Source: Opitutia bacterium (GTDB lineage Bacteria; Verrucomicrobiota; Verrucomicrobiia; Opitutales; Opitutaceae). From it: a DNA stretch of 64,000 nt. The stretch spans positions 1 through 64,000 of the forward strand of contig JACPIS010000006.1 in NCBI GenBank assembly GCA_016187925.1, in the 5' to 3' direction. This document shows positions 27,790 to 36,581 of the stretch, piece after piece (positions within the stretch are counted from its first letter, which is position 1; each line of letters begins with the position of its first letter). The notes beneath the pieces were generated by a model. That model saw only the letters and a list, made by a program, of their open reading frames with translations, ran no database searches and was not told where the DNA came from. Both the position numbers and the translations under genes were made by a program.

Positions 27790-28794
27790 TTACCGCTGGC
27801 TTTCGAGGGTGGAAATCGGCGGCGGGGGCGAGACCGGAGGGAAGCTGGTGGGGGCGGAGGGGGTGGACGCGAAAACTTCCTGAAGGTAGACGGCGAGCTT
27901 CTCGTTGGTGGGCCCGTAGCGATCGCTGTAGAGATAAAGCTCGAGGTCGGTCATCATCTCGGCGGCGCTCTGGTAGCGCTGGGCACGGTCGCGCTGCAGG
28001 GCGCGCTGGATGATGGCCTCGAGCTTGGGGTCGATGTCGGCCCGCAGGGAGGAGAACTGCGGGATGGGCATGGAAAGGATGTTGCGGCGCGACTCGATGC
28101 GGTTGGCCGAGCGGAAGACGTTTTTGCCGAGCAGCAGCTCGGTCAGCACGATGCCGAGCGAGAAGAGGTCCGAGCGGCCGTCGGTCACGGCGTAGCTGGC
28201 ACCCTCGGGGGAGAGGTACTCGTCCTTGCCCGGGATGACCTTGCCTTCCTCGTTGTACATGAGGTTAAGGGCCTTCGCTATGCCGAAGTCCGTGAGCTTC
28301 ACGTCGCCTTCGTAGGCGAGCAGGACGTTCTTCGGGTTCACGTCGCGGTGGACGATGCCGAGCAGATGGCCGTCGGTATCGCGCTTGGCGTGGGCGTAGC
28401 TGAGACCGCGGCAGACGCGGGAGATGATGAACGCCGCCATGTCGATCGGGATGGGGCGGGCGAGCTCGGCGTGGCGGTCGAGGAACTGCTCGAGATTCAT
28501 GCCGCGCACGAATTCCATCGTCATGAAATACTGCCCACCGATCTGACCGAGGTGGTAGGTCTGGACGATGTTGGTGTGGATGAGATCGGCCACGAGGCGG
28601 GCCTCGCCGATGAAGTTTTTCTGGAACTCCTCGATGCTCGAGTATTCCTCGCGAATCAGCTTGATCGCGACAATCTTGCGGAACTGGCCGGCCCCGCGTT
28701 GGACCGCTTCGTACACCACGCCCATGCCGCCCTCGGAGATTTTCCGGGTCAGCTCGTAATGGAGCTCGTTGAAGATGTGCTTGAGCGAAGCCAC
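27790..28794 (-). CDS. Hanks-type Ser/Thr protein kinase
   Basis: The 334-residue protein has a complete kinase domain from about 14 to 290: glycine loop [20 protein letters not shown] with the ATP lysine, [15 protein letters not shown] with the C-helix glutamate, catalytic loop HRDVNPKNV and DFG, and KDEYLSPEG in place of the usual APE. A Ser/Pro-rich tail follows. There is no membrane segment or sensor domain, so it is cytoplasmic. The start is GTG 28794. Placement 12 bases ahead of rpoN suggests a shared transcript and possibly a functional link to sigma-54; that link is inference. Confidence 0.93.
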   Translation of the reverse strand: MASLKHIFNELHYELTRKISEGGMGVVYEAVQRGAGQFRKIVAIKLIREEYSSIEEFQKNFIGEARLVADLIHTNIVQTYHLGQIGGQYFMTMEFVRGMNLEQFLDRHAELARPIPIDMAAFIISRVCRGLSYAHAKRDTDGHLLGIVHRDVNPKNVLLAYEGDVKLTDFGIAKALNLMYNEEGKVIPGKDEYLSPEGASYAVTDGRSDLFSLGIVLTELLLGKNVFRSANRIESRRNILSMPIPQFSSLRADIDPKLEAIIQRALQRDRAQRYQSAAEMMTDLELYLYSDRYGPTNEKLAVYLQEVFASTPSAPTSFPPVSPPPPISTLESQR

Positions 28795-28892
28795 GTAGAA
28801 ACAAAAACGCCGGCTTCGGTCGCTGGCAAGAACTCAGCGCGGGAATTTGCACGCTTCCTGCTACAGGATTGACACGCGGCTCTTGCCGCCGG

Positions 28893-28920
28893 TTGACAAG
28901 AAGGTCCCGCGGCCTACGGT
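28893..28920 (+). promoter_or_regulatory. possible sigma-70-type promoter of erpA
   Basis: TTGACA (28893-28898), a 16-base spacer and TACGGT (28915-28920) lie close upstream of the ATG at 28928. If used, the mRNA would be almost leaderless. Confidence 0.35.
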
Positions 28921-28927
28921 CCGCCTT

Positions 28928-29245
28928 ATGATCACGCTCACTCCCCGTGCCGCGCAGCAGGTGCGCACCATGCAGGCCGGACTCGGCGATGCGCAGAAAA
29001 AGTTGCGCGTCTTTGTCGAGGGCGGCGGCTGCTCGGGTTTCCAATACGGCATGTCGTTCGACGCGCCGAAGGAGGGTGATCAGGAATTTGTCAGCGAGGG
29101 CGTGCCGGTGCTCGTCGATCCGACGAGCCTCGCCTACCTGAACGGCTCGAGCGTGGACTTCGACGACGGCCTTCAGGGCAAGGGTTTCGAGATCAAGAAT
29201 CCCAACGCGCAGAGCACCTGCGGTTGCGGCAAGTCCTTTAACTAA
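28928..29245 (+). CDS. erpA: A-type iron-sulfur carrier protein (ErpA/IscA family)
   Basis: A 105-residue protein that carries and inserts iron-sulfur clusters into target enzymes. The three cluster cysteines are present: one in VEGGGCSGFQY and two in CGCGKSF at the C-terminus. Length is normal. ErpA and IscA are hard to tell apart from sequence alone. It is convergent with ubiE, and the stop codons overlap by 4 bases. There are no isc or suf genes in the window. Confidence 0.88.
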   Translation: MITLTPRAAQQVRTMQAGLGDAQKKLRVFVEGGGCSGFQYGMSFDAPKEGDQEFVSEGVPVLVDPTSLAYLNGSSVDFDDGLQGKGFEIKNPNAQSTCGCGKSFN

Positions 29246-29937
29246 ACCCGCGCCTCATGCAGCGCGACGATGCCGCAGGTCAGCGGCGTGGCGCGCACTG
29301 ACTTGAAGCCCGCGCGCAAAATCTCGCCGCTCATCGCCTCGCGCCCGGGGAACTGCTCGATGGAGCCGCAGAGGTATTCGTAGGCGGATTTGTCGCCGGT
29401 CACGACGCCTGCGACGGTGGGCAGGATGAACTTCAGGTAGAAATAGTAGAACGGCCGGAACCAGAGGAACGGCTGCGAGAACTCCAGCACGAACAGCCGC
29501 CCGCCCGGCCGCAGTACGCGGCGCATCTCGGCGAGCGATTTGTGCCGGTCGGCCATGTTGCGCAGGCCGAAGGAAATCGTGACCGCGTCGAAGCCCCGGT
29601 CGGGCAGGGGCAGGGCCATGCCGTCGCCCTGCTTGAACTCGATCAGTGCCCAGCGCGGACTGCCGGTGCGCTTTTTCACGGCCTCGTCGAGCATCGGTTG
29701 GCAGAAATCCATGCCGGTGATCCGCACCGTCGGCGGCAGGCCGTCTGCGAGGGCAAACGCCACGTCGCCACTGCCGGTGGCGAGGTCCAAAATAGCGTCC
29801 GGATGGGCGTCGTGGACGGCGCGGACGAGCTTTTTTCGCCACCAAATATCCACGCCGCCACTCAGCAAACGGTTGGCCACGTCATAGCGCCCGGCGATGC
29901 GGGCGAACATGCTGCGGACTGCGTTGGGATCGGGCAT
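29242..29937 (-). CDS. ubiE: Demethylmenaquinone/ubiquinone C-methyltransferase
   Basis: SAM-dependent methylation of the quinone ring, the last step of menaquinone synthesis (and a step of ubiquinone synthesis where present). The 231-residue protein has the family start MFARIAGRYDVANRLLSGGV, SAM site LDLATGSGDVAF, DAVTISFGLRN and MRRVLRPGGRLFVLEFSQP. Because other ubiquinone genes are not seen, the menaquinone role (menG) is more likely. ATG 29937 fits the family. Confidence 0.93.
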   Translation of the reverse strand: MPDPNAVRSMFARIAGRYDVANRLLSGGVDIWWRKKLVRAVHDAHPDAILDLATGSGDVAFALADGLPPTVRITGMDFCQPMLDEAVKKRTGSPRWALIEFKQGDGMALPLPDRGFDAVTISFGLRNMADRHKSLAEMRRVLRPGGRLFVLEFSQPFLWFRPFYYFYLKFILPTVAGVVTGDKSAYEYLCGSIEQFPGREAMSGEILRAGFKSVRATPLTCGIVALHEARV

Positions 29938-29969
29938 GGATAAGGTAAATCACTTAGGCGGGTTTGCGG

Positions 29970-29997
29970 TTGACGCAAGCGCAGGGTAGTGAATTAT
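29970..29997 (+). promoter_or_regulatory. probable promoter of the HU-like gene and hisS
   Basis: TTGACG (29970-29975), a 16-base spacer and AATTAT (29992-29997) lie about 45 bases ahead of the HU-like ATG. The AT-rich spot stands out in this GC-rich DNA. Confidence 0.5.
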
Positions 29998-30041
29998 TTG
30001 TGCCGTAACCAAACTGCGTAAACTTTAACCCCCGCCACGCC

Positions 30042-30383
30042 ATGTCGACTAATCTAACCAAACGAGAAATCGTCCTGGAGATCTACGAGAAGACCGGCTT
30101 CCCGCAGAAGCAGATTCAGGATACCGTCCAAATGACCCTCGATATCGTCATGGATGCACTGGCCGCCGGCCGCAACGTCGAGCTCCGCAACTTCGGCGTC
30201 CTCGAAGTTCAGGTGCGCAAGGCCCGTGTCGGCCGCAATCCGAACAAGCCCGAGACCGAGGTCGTCATCCCGGAGCGCGCCGTCGTGAAGTTCAAGTCCG
30301 GCAAGATTCTCAAGCAGAAGATCAAGCAGCTCAGCCTTGAGAAACTGAAGAACAACCCGCCGCCTCCGGCCTCGGCCGAGTAA
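30042..30383 (+). CDS. HU/IHF-family DNA-binding protein
   Basis: A 113-residue histone-like protein that bends DNA. The HU/IHF core is complete: LTKREIVLEIYEKTGFPQKQ, VELRNFGVLEVQVRKARVGR, then the arm tip RNP in GRNPNKPET and VVKFKSGKILK. A short Lys/Pro-rich tail (KLKNNPPPPASAE) extends beyond the standard ~90 residues. It starts the transcript that continues into hisS, 23 bases downstream. Whether it acts as HU or IHF cannot be decided here. Confidence 0.92.
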   Translation: MSTNLTKREIVLEIYEKTGFPQKQIQDTVQMTLDIVMDALAAGRNVELRNFGVLEVQVRKARVGRNPNKPETEVVIPERAVVKFKSGKILKQKIKQLSLEKLKNNPPPPASAE

Positions 30384-30406
30384 GCGCCCCGCGCGTCCCC
30401 CCAGGC

Positions 30407-31720
30407 ATGGCCGGTTTTCAGTCGCTCCCCGGCTTCCGGGAGTTTTACCCGGAAGACTTCTCCCGCCGTCAGCAAATCTTTCGCACCTGGCGCCAGGCTG
30501 CCCAAGCCTACGGCTTCCAGGAATACGATGCGCCCGTGCTCGAGCCACTCGAGCTCTACACGACCAAGTCGGGCGACGAGATCGAGGGCCAGCTCTTCAG
30601 CTTCACCGACAAGGGCGGCCGCGACGTCGCGCTGCGCCCCGAGATGACCCCGACCGTCTGCCGCATGGTCGGTGCCAAGGCCGGTGCGCTCAAGCGCCCG
30701 ATCAAATGGTTCAGCATCGCGGAATTCTACCGCTACGAGCGCGCGCAAAAGGGCCGCCTCCGCGCCTTCAACCAATTTAACGCCGACATCTTCGGCGAGG
30801 CCGGCCCGGAGGCCGAGATCGAGCTCATCGCGCTGCTCATCCAGTGCCTCGCCGGCTTCGGCCTGACGAAGGACGATTTCTACGTCCGCCTCTCCGACCG
30901 CGACCTCTGGTTCTTCTACCTCGAGGCGCTCGGCTTCAACGACGCCCAGGCGCGCGGCATCCTCGGCGCCATCGACCGCTACGAGAAGATGGGCGACGAC
31001 GCCTTCAAGGGCTACGCCGAGACGCACGGCGAACTCGATGCCGACCGCAAGGCCAAGGTGCTCGCTTTCCTGAAAATCAAGAGCCTCGGCGAACTCGAGG
31101 CGGCGCTGGCGCCCTACCAATCCGACAAGCTCGCTGCCCGCCTCGCCGACTGGCGCAAGGTGCTCGATGGCGTCGGCGCGATGGGTCTGGCGGATTTCAT
31201 CACGGTCGACCTCGGCGTCGTGCGCGGCTTGGCCTACTACACGGGTTTCGTCTTCGAGGCCTTCGACCGCAAGGGCGACCTGCGCGCGCTGGCCGGCGGC
31301 GGTCGCTACAACGATCTCATCAAGAAGCTCGGCTACGCCGATCTGCCGGCCGTCGGCTTCGCCATCGGCGACGTGACGACCGGCCTGCTCATCGAGCAGC
31401 GCGGGCTGGCGCCGAAGCATGCCACCGCTCCCGATGTCTTCGTCGTCCTCGGCGGCGAAGCGGAGCGCAAGGCGGCCTTCGCCGACATCCGGGCGTTGCG
31501 CGCGGCCGGTTGGCGCGTCGAATATCCCTTCAAGGACGCCGCCTTCGGCAAGCAGTTCAAGGCGGCGGCCGAGTCCGGCGCCAAGCTGGCGCTCATCTAC
31601 GGCGGCGACGAACTCGCCAAGGGCGTCGTCAAGATCCGCGACATGTCCGACCGCTCCGAACGCGAGGTTCCGCGCGCCGAAGTGGTCGACGCCGTCCGCA
31701 CCGCGCTGGCGGGGCGTTGA
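30407..31720 (+). CDS. hisS: Histidyl-tRNA synthetase
   Basis: A class II synthetase of 437 residues. The motif 2 region FYRYERAQKGRLRAFNQFN is complete, the HisA loop reads VVRGLAYYTGFVFEAF, and the motif 3 region begins GGGRYNDLI. The C-terminal anticodon-binding domain covers about the last 95 residues (DVFVVLGGEAERK onward). It is cotranscribed with the HU-like gene, an unusual but plausible pairing. Length is normal. Confidence 0.97.
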   Translation: MAGFQSLPGFREFYPEDFSRRQQIFRTWRQAAQAYGFQEYDAPVLEPLELYTTKSGDEIEGQLFSFTDKGGRDVALRPEMTPTVCRMVGAKAGALKRPIKWFSIAEFYRYERAQKGRLRAFNQFNADIFGEAGPEAEIELIALLIQCLAGFGLTKDDFYVRLSDRDLWFFYLEALGFNDAQARGILGAIDRYEKMGDDAFKGYAETHGELDADRKAKVLAFLKIKSLGELEAALAPYQSDKLAARLADWRKVLDGVGAMGLADFITVDLGVVRGLAYYTGFVFEAFDRKGDLRALAGGGRYNDLIKKLGYADLPAVGFAIGDVTTGLLIEQRGLAPKHATAPDVFVVLGGEAERKAAFADIRALRAAGWRVEYPFKDAAFGKQFKAAAESGAKLALIYGGDELAKGVVKIRDMSDRSEREVPRAEVVDAVRTALAGR

Positions 31721-31736
31721 AGACTCGCTCAAACCG

Positions 31737-31820
31737 ATCATTCTGAGCGCAGCGAAGAATCCAGAATGACCGTTCGCCACCCGTCTCACCGGATGGATCC
31801 TTCGCATCGCTCAAGATCAC
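31737..31820. repeat. palindromic repeat, GTCATTCTGAGCG family
   Basis: The left arm GATCATTCTGAGCGCAGCGA with AGAATCC pairs imperfectly with the right arm GGATCCTTCGCATCGCTCAA with GATCAC. It fills most of the space between hisS and the hydrolase gene. Confidence 0.65.
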
Positions 31821-31829
31821 ATTCACGAT

Positions 31830-32621
31830 ATGGCCGCCTCCGCCTTGAGTCTCGGTCGTCTCGCGCTGCTCCTGCTCGGGCTCTACGCCGCCGTCGTCGT
31901 GCTGGCATATTTCTATTCGGACAGCGTGATGTTCCAGCCGGACTACGGTTCACGGCGTGCACCGGAGGACATGCGCCGCATCCCGCTGCCGGGTGGCGGC
32001 TCGCTCGCCGCGCTCTACCTGCCGAATCCGACGGCGAAGCACACGCTTTGGTTCTTCCACGGCAACGCCGAGGATCTCGGCGACCTTGAGCCGTTCCTGC
32101 GCGAGATGCATCGGCGCGGCTTTGCGGTGTTCGCCGTGGATTATCCCGGCTACGGGCTGAGCTCCGGCGCGCCGTCGGAGAGGTCAGTCTACGCCGCGAC
32201 GGATGCGGCCGCGCGCTATCTGCAGAGCGAACTCAAGGTGCCGCTCGCTCGGGTTATCCTCTACGGCCGTTCGCTCGGTGGCGGGGCGGCGGTCGAGCTG
32301 GCAACACACGAACCGGTCGCCGGGCTGGTGCTGCAATCGGCGTTCACGAGCAGCTACCGCGTCATGACCGGCCGACGGCTGCTGCCTTTCGACAAGTTCG
32401 AGAACCTCCGCAAGCTGCCTCGCGTGACGTGTCCGGTGCTGGTCATGCACGGACGCGACGACGAGGTCATCCCCTTTGCGCACGGCGAGGCCTTGCTCGC
32501 CGCGGCACCGGGCCGCAAGTCGCACCTGTGGGTCGACGGCGCGCACCACAACGATTTCACGGAAGTCACCGGCGAGCGTCTCTGGCAGGCCTTGCGCGAT
32601 TTCTCGGAGCAATTGCCGTGA
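31830..32621 (+). CDS. Membrane-anchored alpha/beta hydrolase
   Basis: A 263-residue protein with one N-terminal membrane segment (LGRLALLLLGLYAAVVVLAY) and an alpha/beta-hydrolase domain facing out. The motifs are WFFHGNAEDLGD (oxyanion region), ILYGRSLGGGAAVE with the nucleophile serine, MHGRDDEVIP with the acid and DGAHHNDFTEV with the histidine. It resembles the BEM46/YfhR group, whose substrates are not established. Family membership is clear, the substrate is not. Confidence 0.88.
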   Translation: MAASALSLGRLALLLLGLYAAVVVLAYFYSDSVMFQPDYGSRRAPEDMRRIPLPGGGSLAALYLPNPTAKHTLWFFHGNAEDLGDLEPFLREMHRRGFAVFAVDYPGYGLSSGAPSERSVYAATDAAARYLQSELKVPLARVILYGRSLGGGAAVELATHEPVAGLVLQSAFTSSYRVMTGRRLLPFDKFENLRKLPRVTCPVLVMHGRDDEVIPFAHGEALLAAAPGRKSHLWVDGAHHNDFTEVTGERLWQALRDFSEQLP

Positions 32622-32664
32622 ATTTTTGGAGGGCTCACGTCCTCGTGAGCCGGGGCATGAAGCC

Positions 32665-32737
32665 GTAGGGCCCGACCTTGTGTCGAGCCTGACAGACATG
32701 GCAAGAAAGGGCGGCCTCACGCGAGGTGAGGCCCTAC
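32665..32737. repeat. palindromic repeat, GTAGGGC/GCCCTAC family
   Basis: The ends GTAGGGCCCGACC and GGTGAGGCCCTAC frame two hairpins (GACCTTGTGTCGAGCC and GGCCTCACGCGAGGTGAGGC). A truncated relative (GAGGGCTCACGTCCTCGTGA) precedes it at 32630-32656. A third small palindrome (GTGCGCCGGTCGGAACGCCG) follows near 32788-32812, so the whole 32622-32826 space is repeat DNA. Confidence 0.75.
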
Positions 32738-32826
32738 GATTTGCTCTGCGGCTGTTCCGTGCCGTTTGGTTTGTGGTGGGCAGTGGTGCGCCGGTCGGAA
32801 CGCCGGCTCCACCGCGAAACGGGCGC

Positions 32827-34848
32827 TCACCAGATCGCTGGCCAGGTTTCCTTGGGCGGCGGGCAATTGAACGCTTCGTAGAACTCCGGGAACACCGCGA
32901 CCGGGCCGAGCACCCGCCAGCGGATGGGACTGTGCACGTCGCTCGTGACCTGCAGGCGCAACTGCTCGGGGCGCTGGTTGGTGCGCCAGCCCTGCGCAAA
33001 GGCGATGAAGAAGCGCTGTTCCGGGGTGAAGCCGTCGATGGAGGCGAGCTGTTTCCCCGCGGTGGCGAGTTTCCACGCCTCGAAGGCGACGCGCAGCCCG
33101 CCGATGTCGGCGATGTTCTCGCCGAGCGTCTGGTGTCCCTCGATGTGCAGGCCGGGCAGCACTTCGTAGGCCTCGTATTGCTGGGCGACCAGCTCGGCGC
33201 GTTCCTTGAATTTCCTGGCGTCCTCGTCGGTCCACCAGCTCTTCAGGTTGCCCTGCGCATCGTATTGGCTGCCCTGGTCGTCGAAGCCGTGCGTCAGTTC
33301 GTGGCCGATGGTGGAGGCGAGGGCGCCATAGTTGGTGGCGTCGTCGGCCTTCTCGTCGAAGAACGGCGGCTGCAGGATGCCGGCGGGAAAGCACATCTCG
33401 TTCTGCGTCGGGTCGTAGTAGGCGTTGTTGGTCTGCGGGGTCATGAACCACTCGGTGCGGTCCACGGGCTGGCCGAGTTTGGCGAGCTGGCGGCGGAACT
33501 CGAAGGCCGAGGCGGCGATGGCGTTGCCGACGTAGGAATCGCGCGTGATCTCCAACGAGCTGTAGTCGCGCCACTTGTCGGGATAGCCGACTTTGGTGCG
33601 CATGCTGTCGATTTTCCTGTAGGCCTGCTGCTTCGTCGCCTCGCTCATCCACCCGGCGGACTTGATGCGGTTGCGCATGGCCTCGAGGTGGAACTTCACC
33701 ATCGCGAGCGCGCGGCTCTTGGCCTCGGGGCTGAAGGCGCGCTTCACGTAGAGCTGGCCGAGGTCCTCGCCGATGGCGCCGTCCGCCGCGGCCATCACGC
33801 GCTTCCAGCGCGGGCGCAGCTCCGTGCGGCCGGAGAGCTTCTTGCCGTAGAAGGCGAAGGCCTCGTCGACGAACGCGCGCCCGAGGTAGTTCGCCGACTG
33901 GTGGAGCAGCGCCCAGCGGAGGTAGGTTTTCCACGTGTCGAGCGGCTCGGACTTGGTCAGCTCGGCGAAGGCCTGGAAGAATTCCGGCTGGCCGACGAGC
34001 ACGCTTTCCTCGCTGGCGGGCAGCGCCACCGCGGCCAGGAAACCCTTCCAGTCGAAGCCGGGCACAACGCCGGCGAGTTCGGACACCTTGAACTTGTTGT
34101 AGTTTTTCTCCGGGTCGCGGAGGTCGACCAGCTTGCGCGAGGCGGCGGCGAGCTTCGTCTCGAAGGCGAGCACGGTGGCGGCCTGCGCCTTGGCCTGCTC
34201 GGGTGGGCCGCCGGCGAGGGCGAACATCCGCGCGATATGCGCCTCGTAGGCCTGCCGGATGTCGGCGGATTTTTCGTCGGGACGGAAATAATATTCGCGC
34301 TCGGGCAGGCCGAGGCCGCCCTGGGCGAAGCCCGCGATCATCGCGGTGCTGTTCTTGTCGTCGATCTGTACGCCAAAACGGAAGCCGCTATCGACGCCCT
34401 CGGTGAAGAACCGGCCGAGCGCCGGCGCGATGTCGGCCGGTGCGGCGAGCGCCTCGATCTGCGCAAGGTAGGGTGCGAGCGGCTTGAGGCCGGCCGCCTC
34501 GATCGCGGCCTCGTCCATGCCCGCGGCGTATAAGTCACCGACGCGCTGGGCGATGCTGCCCTTGGGGCCGCCGGTCTGCGCCGAGGTTTCCAGGATGTCC
34601 TTCAGAATGGCAAAACTCCGTTCGTCGATCTCCTGGTTCACGCCGTAGGAGGCGTATTCCCCGGGGATGGCGACGTGGTTGAACGCGCCGTTGGCGTAGT
34701 CGTAGAAATCCTTGGCCGGCGAGACGGCGAGGTCCATGTAGGCGCGGTCGACGCCGAGGATGGGACGGGTGGGCGCCGGGGCCGGCTCGGCGGCGAACAG
34801 CGTGACGGTGACGGCCAACAGGGCCGCGAGGGAGGCGTGGTATTTCAT
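32827..34848 (-). CDS. Exported M13-family zinc metallopeptidase (neprilysin/PepO type)
   Basis: A 673-residue endopeptidase with a signal peptide (MKYHASLAALLAVTVTLFAA). The N-terminal helical domain is followed by the catalytic part, with the zinc motif GHELTHGFDDQG (HExxH) and the third ligand in ENIADIGG. The substrate-binding segment NAYYDPTQNEM is also present. These enzymes cut peptides of up to about 40 residues in the periplasm or outside. Length is typical. It is probably transcribed alone, since a hairpin with A/T tracts lies just upstream. Confidence 0.95.
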   Translation of the reverse strand: MKYHASLAALLAVTVTLFAAEPAPAPTRPILGVDRAYMDLAVSPAKDFYDYANGAFNHVAIPGEYASYGVNQEIDERSFAILKDILETSAQTGGPKGSIAQRVGDLYAAGMDEAAIEAAGLKPLAPYLAQIEALAAPADIAPALGRFFTEGVDSGFRFGVQIDDKNSTAMIAGFAQGGLGLPEREYYFRPDEKSADIRQAYEAHIARMFALAGGPPEQAKAQAATVLAFETKLAAASRKLVDLRDPEKNYNKFKVSELAGVVPGFDWKGFLAAVALPASEESVLVGQPEFFQAFAELTKSEPLDTWKTYLRWALLHQSANYLGRAFVDEAFAFYGKKLSGRTELRPRWKRVMAAADGAIGEDLGQLYVKRAFSPEAKSRALAMVKFHLEAMRNRIKSAGWMSEATKQQAYRKIDSMRTKVGYPDKWRDYSSLEITRDSYVGNAIAASAFEFRRQLAKLGQPVDRTEWFMTPQTNNAYYDPTQNEMCFPAGILQPPFFDEKADDATNYGALASTIGHELTHGFDDQGSQYDAQGNLKSWWTDEDARKFKERAELVAQQYEAYEVLPGLHIEGHQTLGENIADIGGLRVAFEAWKLATAGKQLASIDGFTPEQRFFIAFAQGWRTNQRPEQLRLQVTSDVHSPIRWRVLGPVAVFPEFYEAFNCPPPKETWPAIW

Positions 34849-34854
34849 GGCGAC

Positions 34855-34888
34855 AAAAAAACGGCGCCACCGGGCGCCGCCAAAAAAA
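34855..34888 (-). terminator. intrinsic terminator after cdd
   Basis: A 7-bp stem CGGCGCC/GGCGCCG with loop ACCG is flanked by seven A on each side, giving a seven-T run on the minus strand. It separates the tdh-kbl-cdd transcript from the M13 peptidase gene that starts at 34848. Confidence 0.85.
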
Positions 34889-35302
34889 TCAGGCGAGATC
34901 CTGCGGGCCGAAGGCGCCGGGCAGCAGGTCCTTGATGGTGGTGTCGGTGCGCGCCTTGCCGTCGCAGACGGAGATGACGCGCACGCCGGGGCCGAATTCG
35001 TAGATGACCTGCCGGCACGCGCCGCAGGGGGCCGTGGCGGTCGGGGTGGGCGTGTAGACGACGACGCAGCGCAGCTTGCGCTCGCCGTGGGCGGCGGCGG
35101 CGAAGATGGCGGTGCGCTCCGCGCAGTTGGTCAGGCCGTAGGAGGCGTTCTCGACGTTGCAGCCGGAGTAGATCTTCCCGGACGACGTGAGGATCGCGGC
35201 GCCGACGGCGAAGCCGCTGTAGGGCGCGTAGGCATTGCCGGCGGCCTGGCGGGCGGCTGCCTCGAGGCGGCGCAACTGGGCGGGGGTGAGTTCTTCGGCC
35301 AT
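34889..35302 (-). CDS. cdd: Cytidine deaminase
   Basis: Deaminates cytidine and deoxycytidine to uridine forms. The 137-residue protein is the short tetrameric type: AYAPYSGFAVGAAI, GCNVENASYGLTNCAERTA with the zinc Cys and the proton-shuttle Glu, and APCGACRQVIYEF with the other two zinc cysteines. Its start overlaps the kbl stop by one base (TGATG), so it is translated by coupling with kbl. Confidence 0.95.
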   Translation of the reverse strand: MAEELTPAQLRRLEAAARQAAGNAYAPYSGFAVGAAILTSSGKIYSGCNVENASYGLTNCAERTAIFAAAAHGERKLRCVVVYTPTPTATAPCGACRQVIYEFGPGVRVISVCDGKARTDTTIKDLLPGAFGPQDLA

Positions 35303-36492
35303 CAGAGGCCCAATTCTTTCTTCACCTCGGTGAATTTCTCAATCGCAAAGGCGAGGTCCTCGCGGCTGTGCGCGGCGGAGACCTGCGTGCGGATGCGCGC
35401 CGTGCCCTGCGGCACGACCGGGTAGAAGAAGCCGATGACGTAGACGCCCTTCTCGAGCATGCGCGCCGCGAACTTCTGCGAGAGCGCGGCGTCGCCGAGC
35501 ATGACGGGCACGATCGGGTGCGTGCCGGGCTTGATGGTGAGACCGGCCTTGGTGAGGCCGTCGCGGAAGAACTTCGTGTTGGCCTCGAGCTTGTCGCGCA
35601 ACTCGGTCGAGCGGCTGAGCATCTCGAGGCACTTCAGCGACGCGGCGGCGATTGACGGCGCGACGGTGTTGGAGAACAGGTAGGGGCGGGAGCGCTGGCG
35701 CAGCAGATCGATGATCTCCTTCTTGCCGGAGGTGTAGCCGCCGCTGGCGCCGCCGAGCGCCTTGCCGAGCGTGCCGGTGAAGACGTCGATGCGGCCCATG
35801 ACGCCGCAGTGTTCGTGCGTGCCGCGGCCGGTCTGGCCCATGAAGCCGACAGCGTGCGAGTCATCGACCATGACGAGCGCATGGTACTTGTCGGCGAGGT
35901 CGCAGATGCCCTTCAGGTTGGCGATGAAGCCGTCCATCGAGAACACGCCGTCGGTGGCGATCATTTTGAAGCGGGCGCCGGCGGCGTCGGCCTCCTTGAG
36001 CTTGCCCTCGAGGTCGGCGAGGTCGTTGTTCTTGTAACGGTAACGCTGCGCCTTGCAGAGCCGGATGCCGTCGATGATCGAGGCGTGGTTGAGTTCGTCG
36101 GAGATGATGGCGTCCTCCGCGCCGAGCAGCGTCTCGAACAGGCCGCCGTTGGCGTCGAAGCACGACGAGTAGAGGATGGTGTCCTCGGTGCCGAGGAACC
36201 GGGCGATGGCGGCCTCGAGGTCCTTGTGCAGCTGCTGCGTGCCGCAGATGAAGCGCACGGAGGCAAGGCCGTAGCCCCAGCGGTCGAGCGACGCGCGCGC
36301 GGCGGCGATGAGCTCGGGGTTGTCGGCGAGGCCGAGGTAGTTGTTCGCGCACATGTTCAGCACCTTCTGTCCGCTCGCCACGGCGATGTGCGCGGTCTGG
36401 TGCGTGGTGATGATGCGCTCGCGCTTGTAGAGCCCGGCGGCGTCGATCTCGGCGAGTGTCTTCTTCAGGTGGTCGTAGTAGGCGGAATTCAT
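35302..36492 (-). CDS. kbl: Glycine C-acetyltransferase (2-amino-3-ketobutyrate CoA ligase)
   Basis: A PLP enzyme that splits 2-amino-3-ketobutyrate with CoA into glycine and acetyl-CoA, the second step of threonine breakdown through Tdh. The 396 residues show [41 protein letters not shown] and [14 protein letters not shown] with the PLP lysine (GK in [11 protein letters not shown]). It is very close in pattern to E. coli Kbl. The neighbour tdh, 90 bases upstream across a palindromic repeat, carries an in-frame stop, so the substrate supply may be lost unless another threonine dehydrogenase exists. Confidence 0.95.
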   Translation of the reverse strand: MNSAYYDHLKKTLAEIDAAGLYKRERIITTHQTAHIAVASGQKVLNMCANNYLGLADNPELIAAARASLDRWGYGLASVRFICGTQQLHKDLEAAIARFLGTEDTILYSSCFDANGGLFETLLGAEDAIISDELNHASIIDGIRLCKAQRYRYKNNDLADLEGKLKEADAAGARFKMIATDGVFSMDGFIANLKGICDLADKYHALVMVDDSHAVGFMGQTGRGTHEHCGVMGRIDVFTGTLGKALGGASGGYTSGKKEIIDLLRQRSRPYLFSNTVAPSIAAASLKCLEMLSRSTELRDKLEANTKFFRDGLTKAGLTIKPGTHPIVPVMLGDAALSQKFAARMLEKGVYVIGFFYPVVPQGTARIRTQVSAAHSREDLAFAIEKFTEVKKELGL

Positions 36493-36511
36493 AGGCAGAG
36501 GATTGGTTGGG

Positions 36512-36563
36512 TGGAGGGCTCAGCTCCGGCTGAGCCGCGGTCCGGCGGGAGCCGGGCCCTCCA
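36512..36563. repeat. palindromic repeat, TGGAGGGCTC family
   Basis: The ends TGGAGGGC and GGCCCTCCA pair, and inside are two hairpins, GGCTCAGCTCCGGCTGAGCC and GGTCCGGCGGGAGCCGGGCC-like arms. It fills the tdh-kbl space and could act on mRNA stability or termination there. Confidence 0.7.
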
Positions 36564-36581
36564 GAAAGGCAGGCGTGTGGT

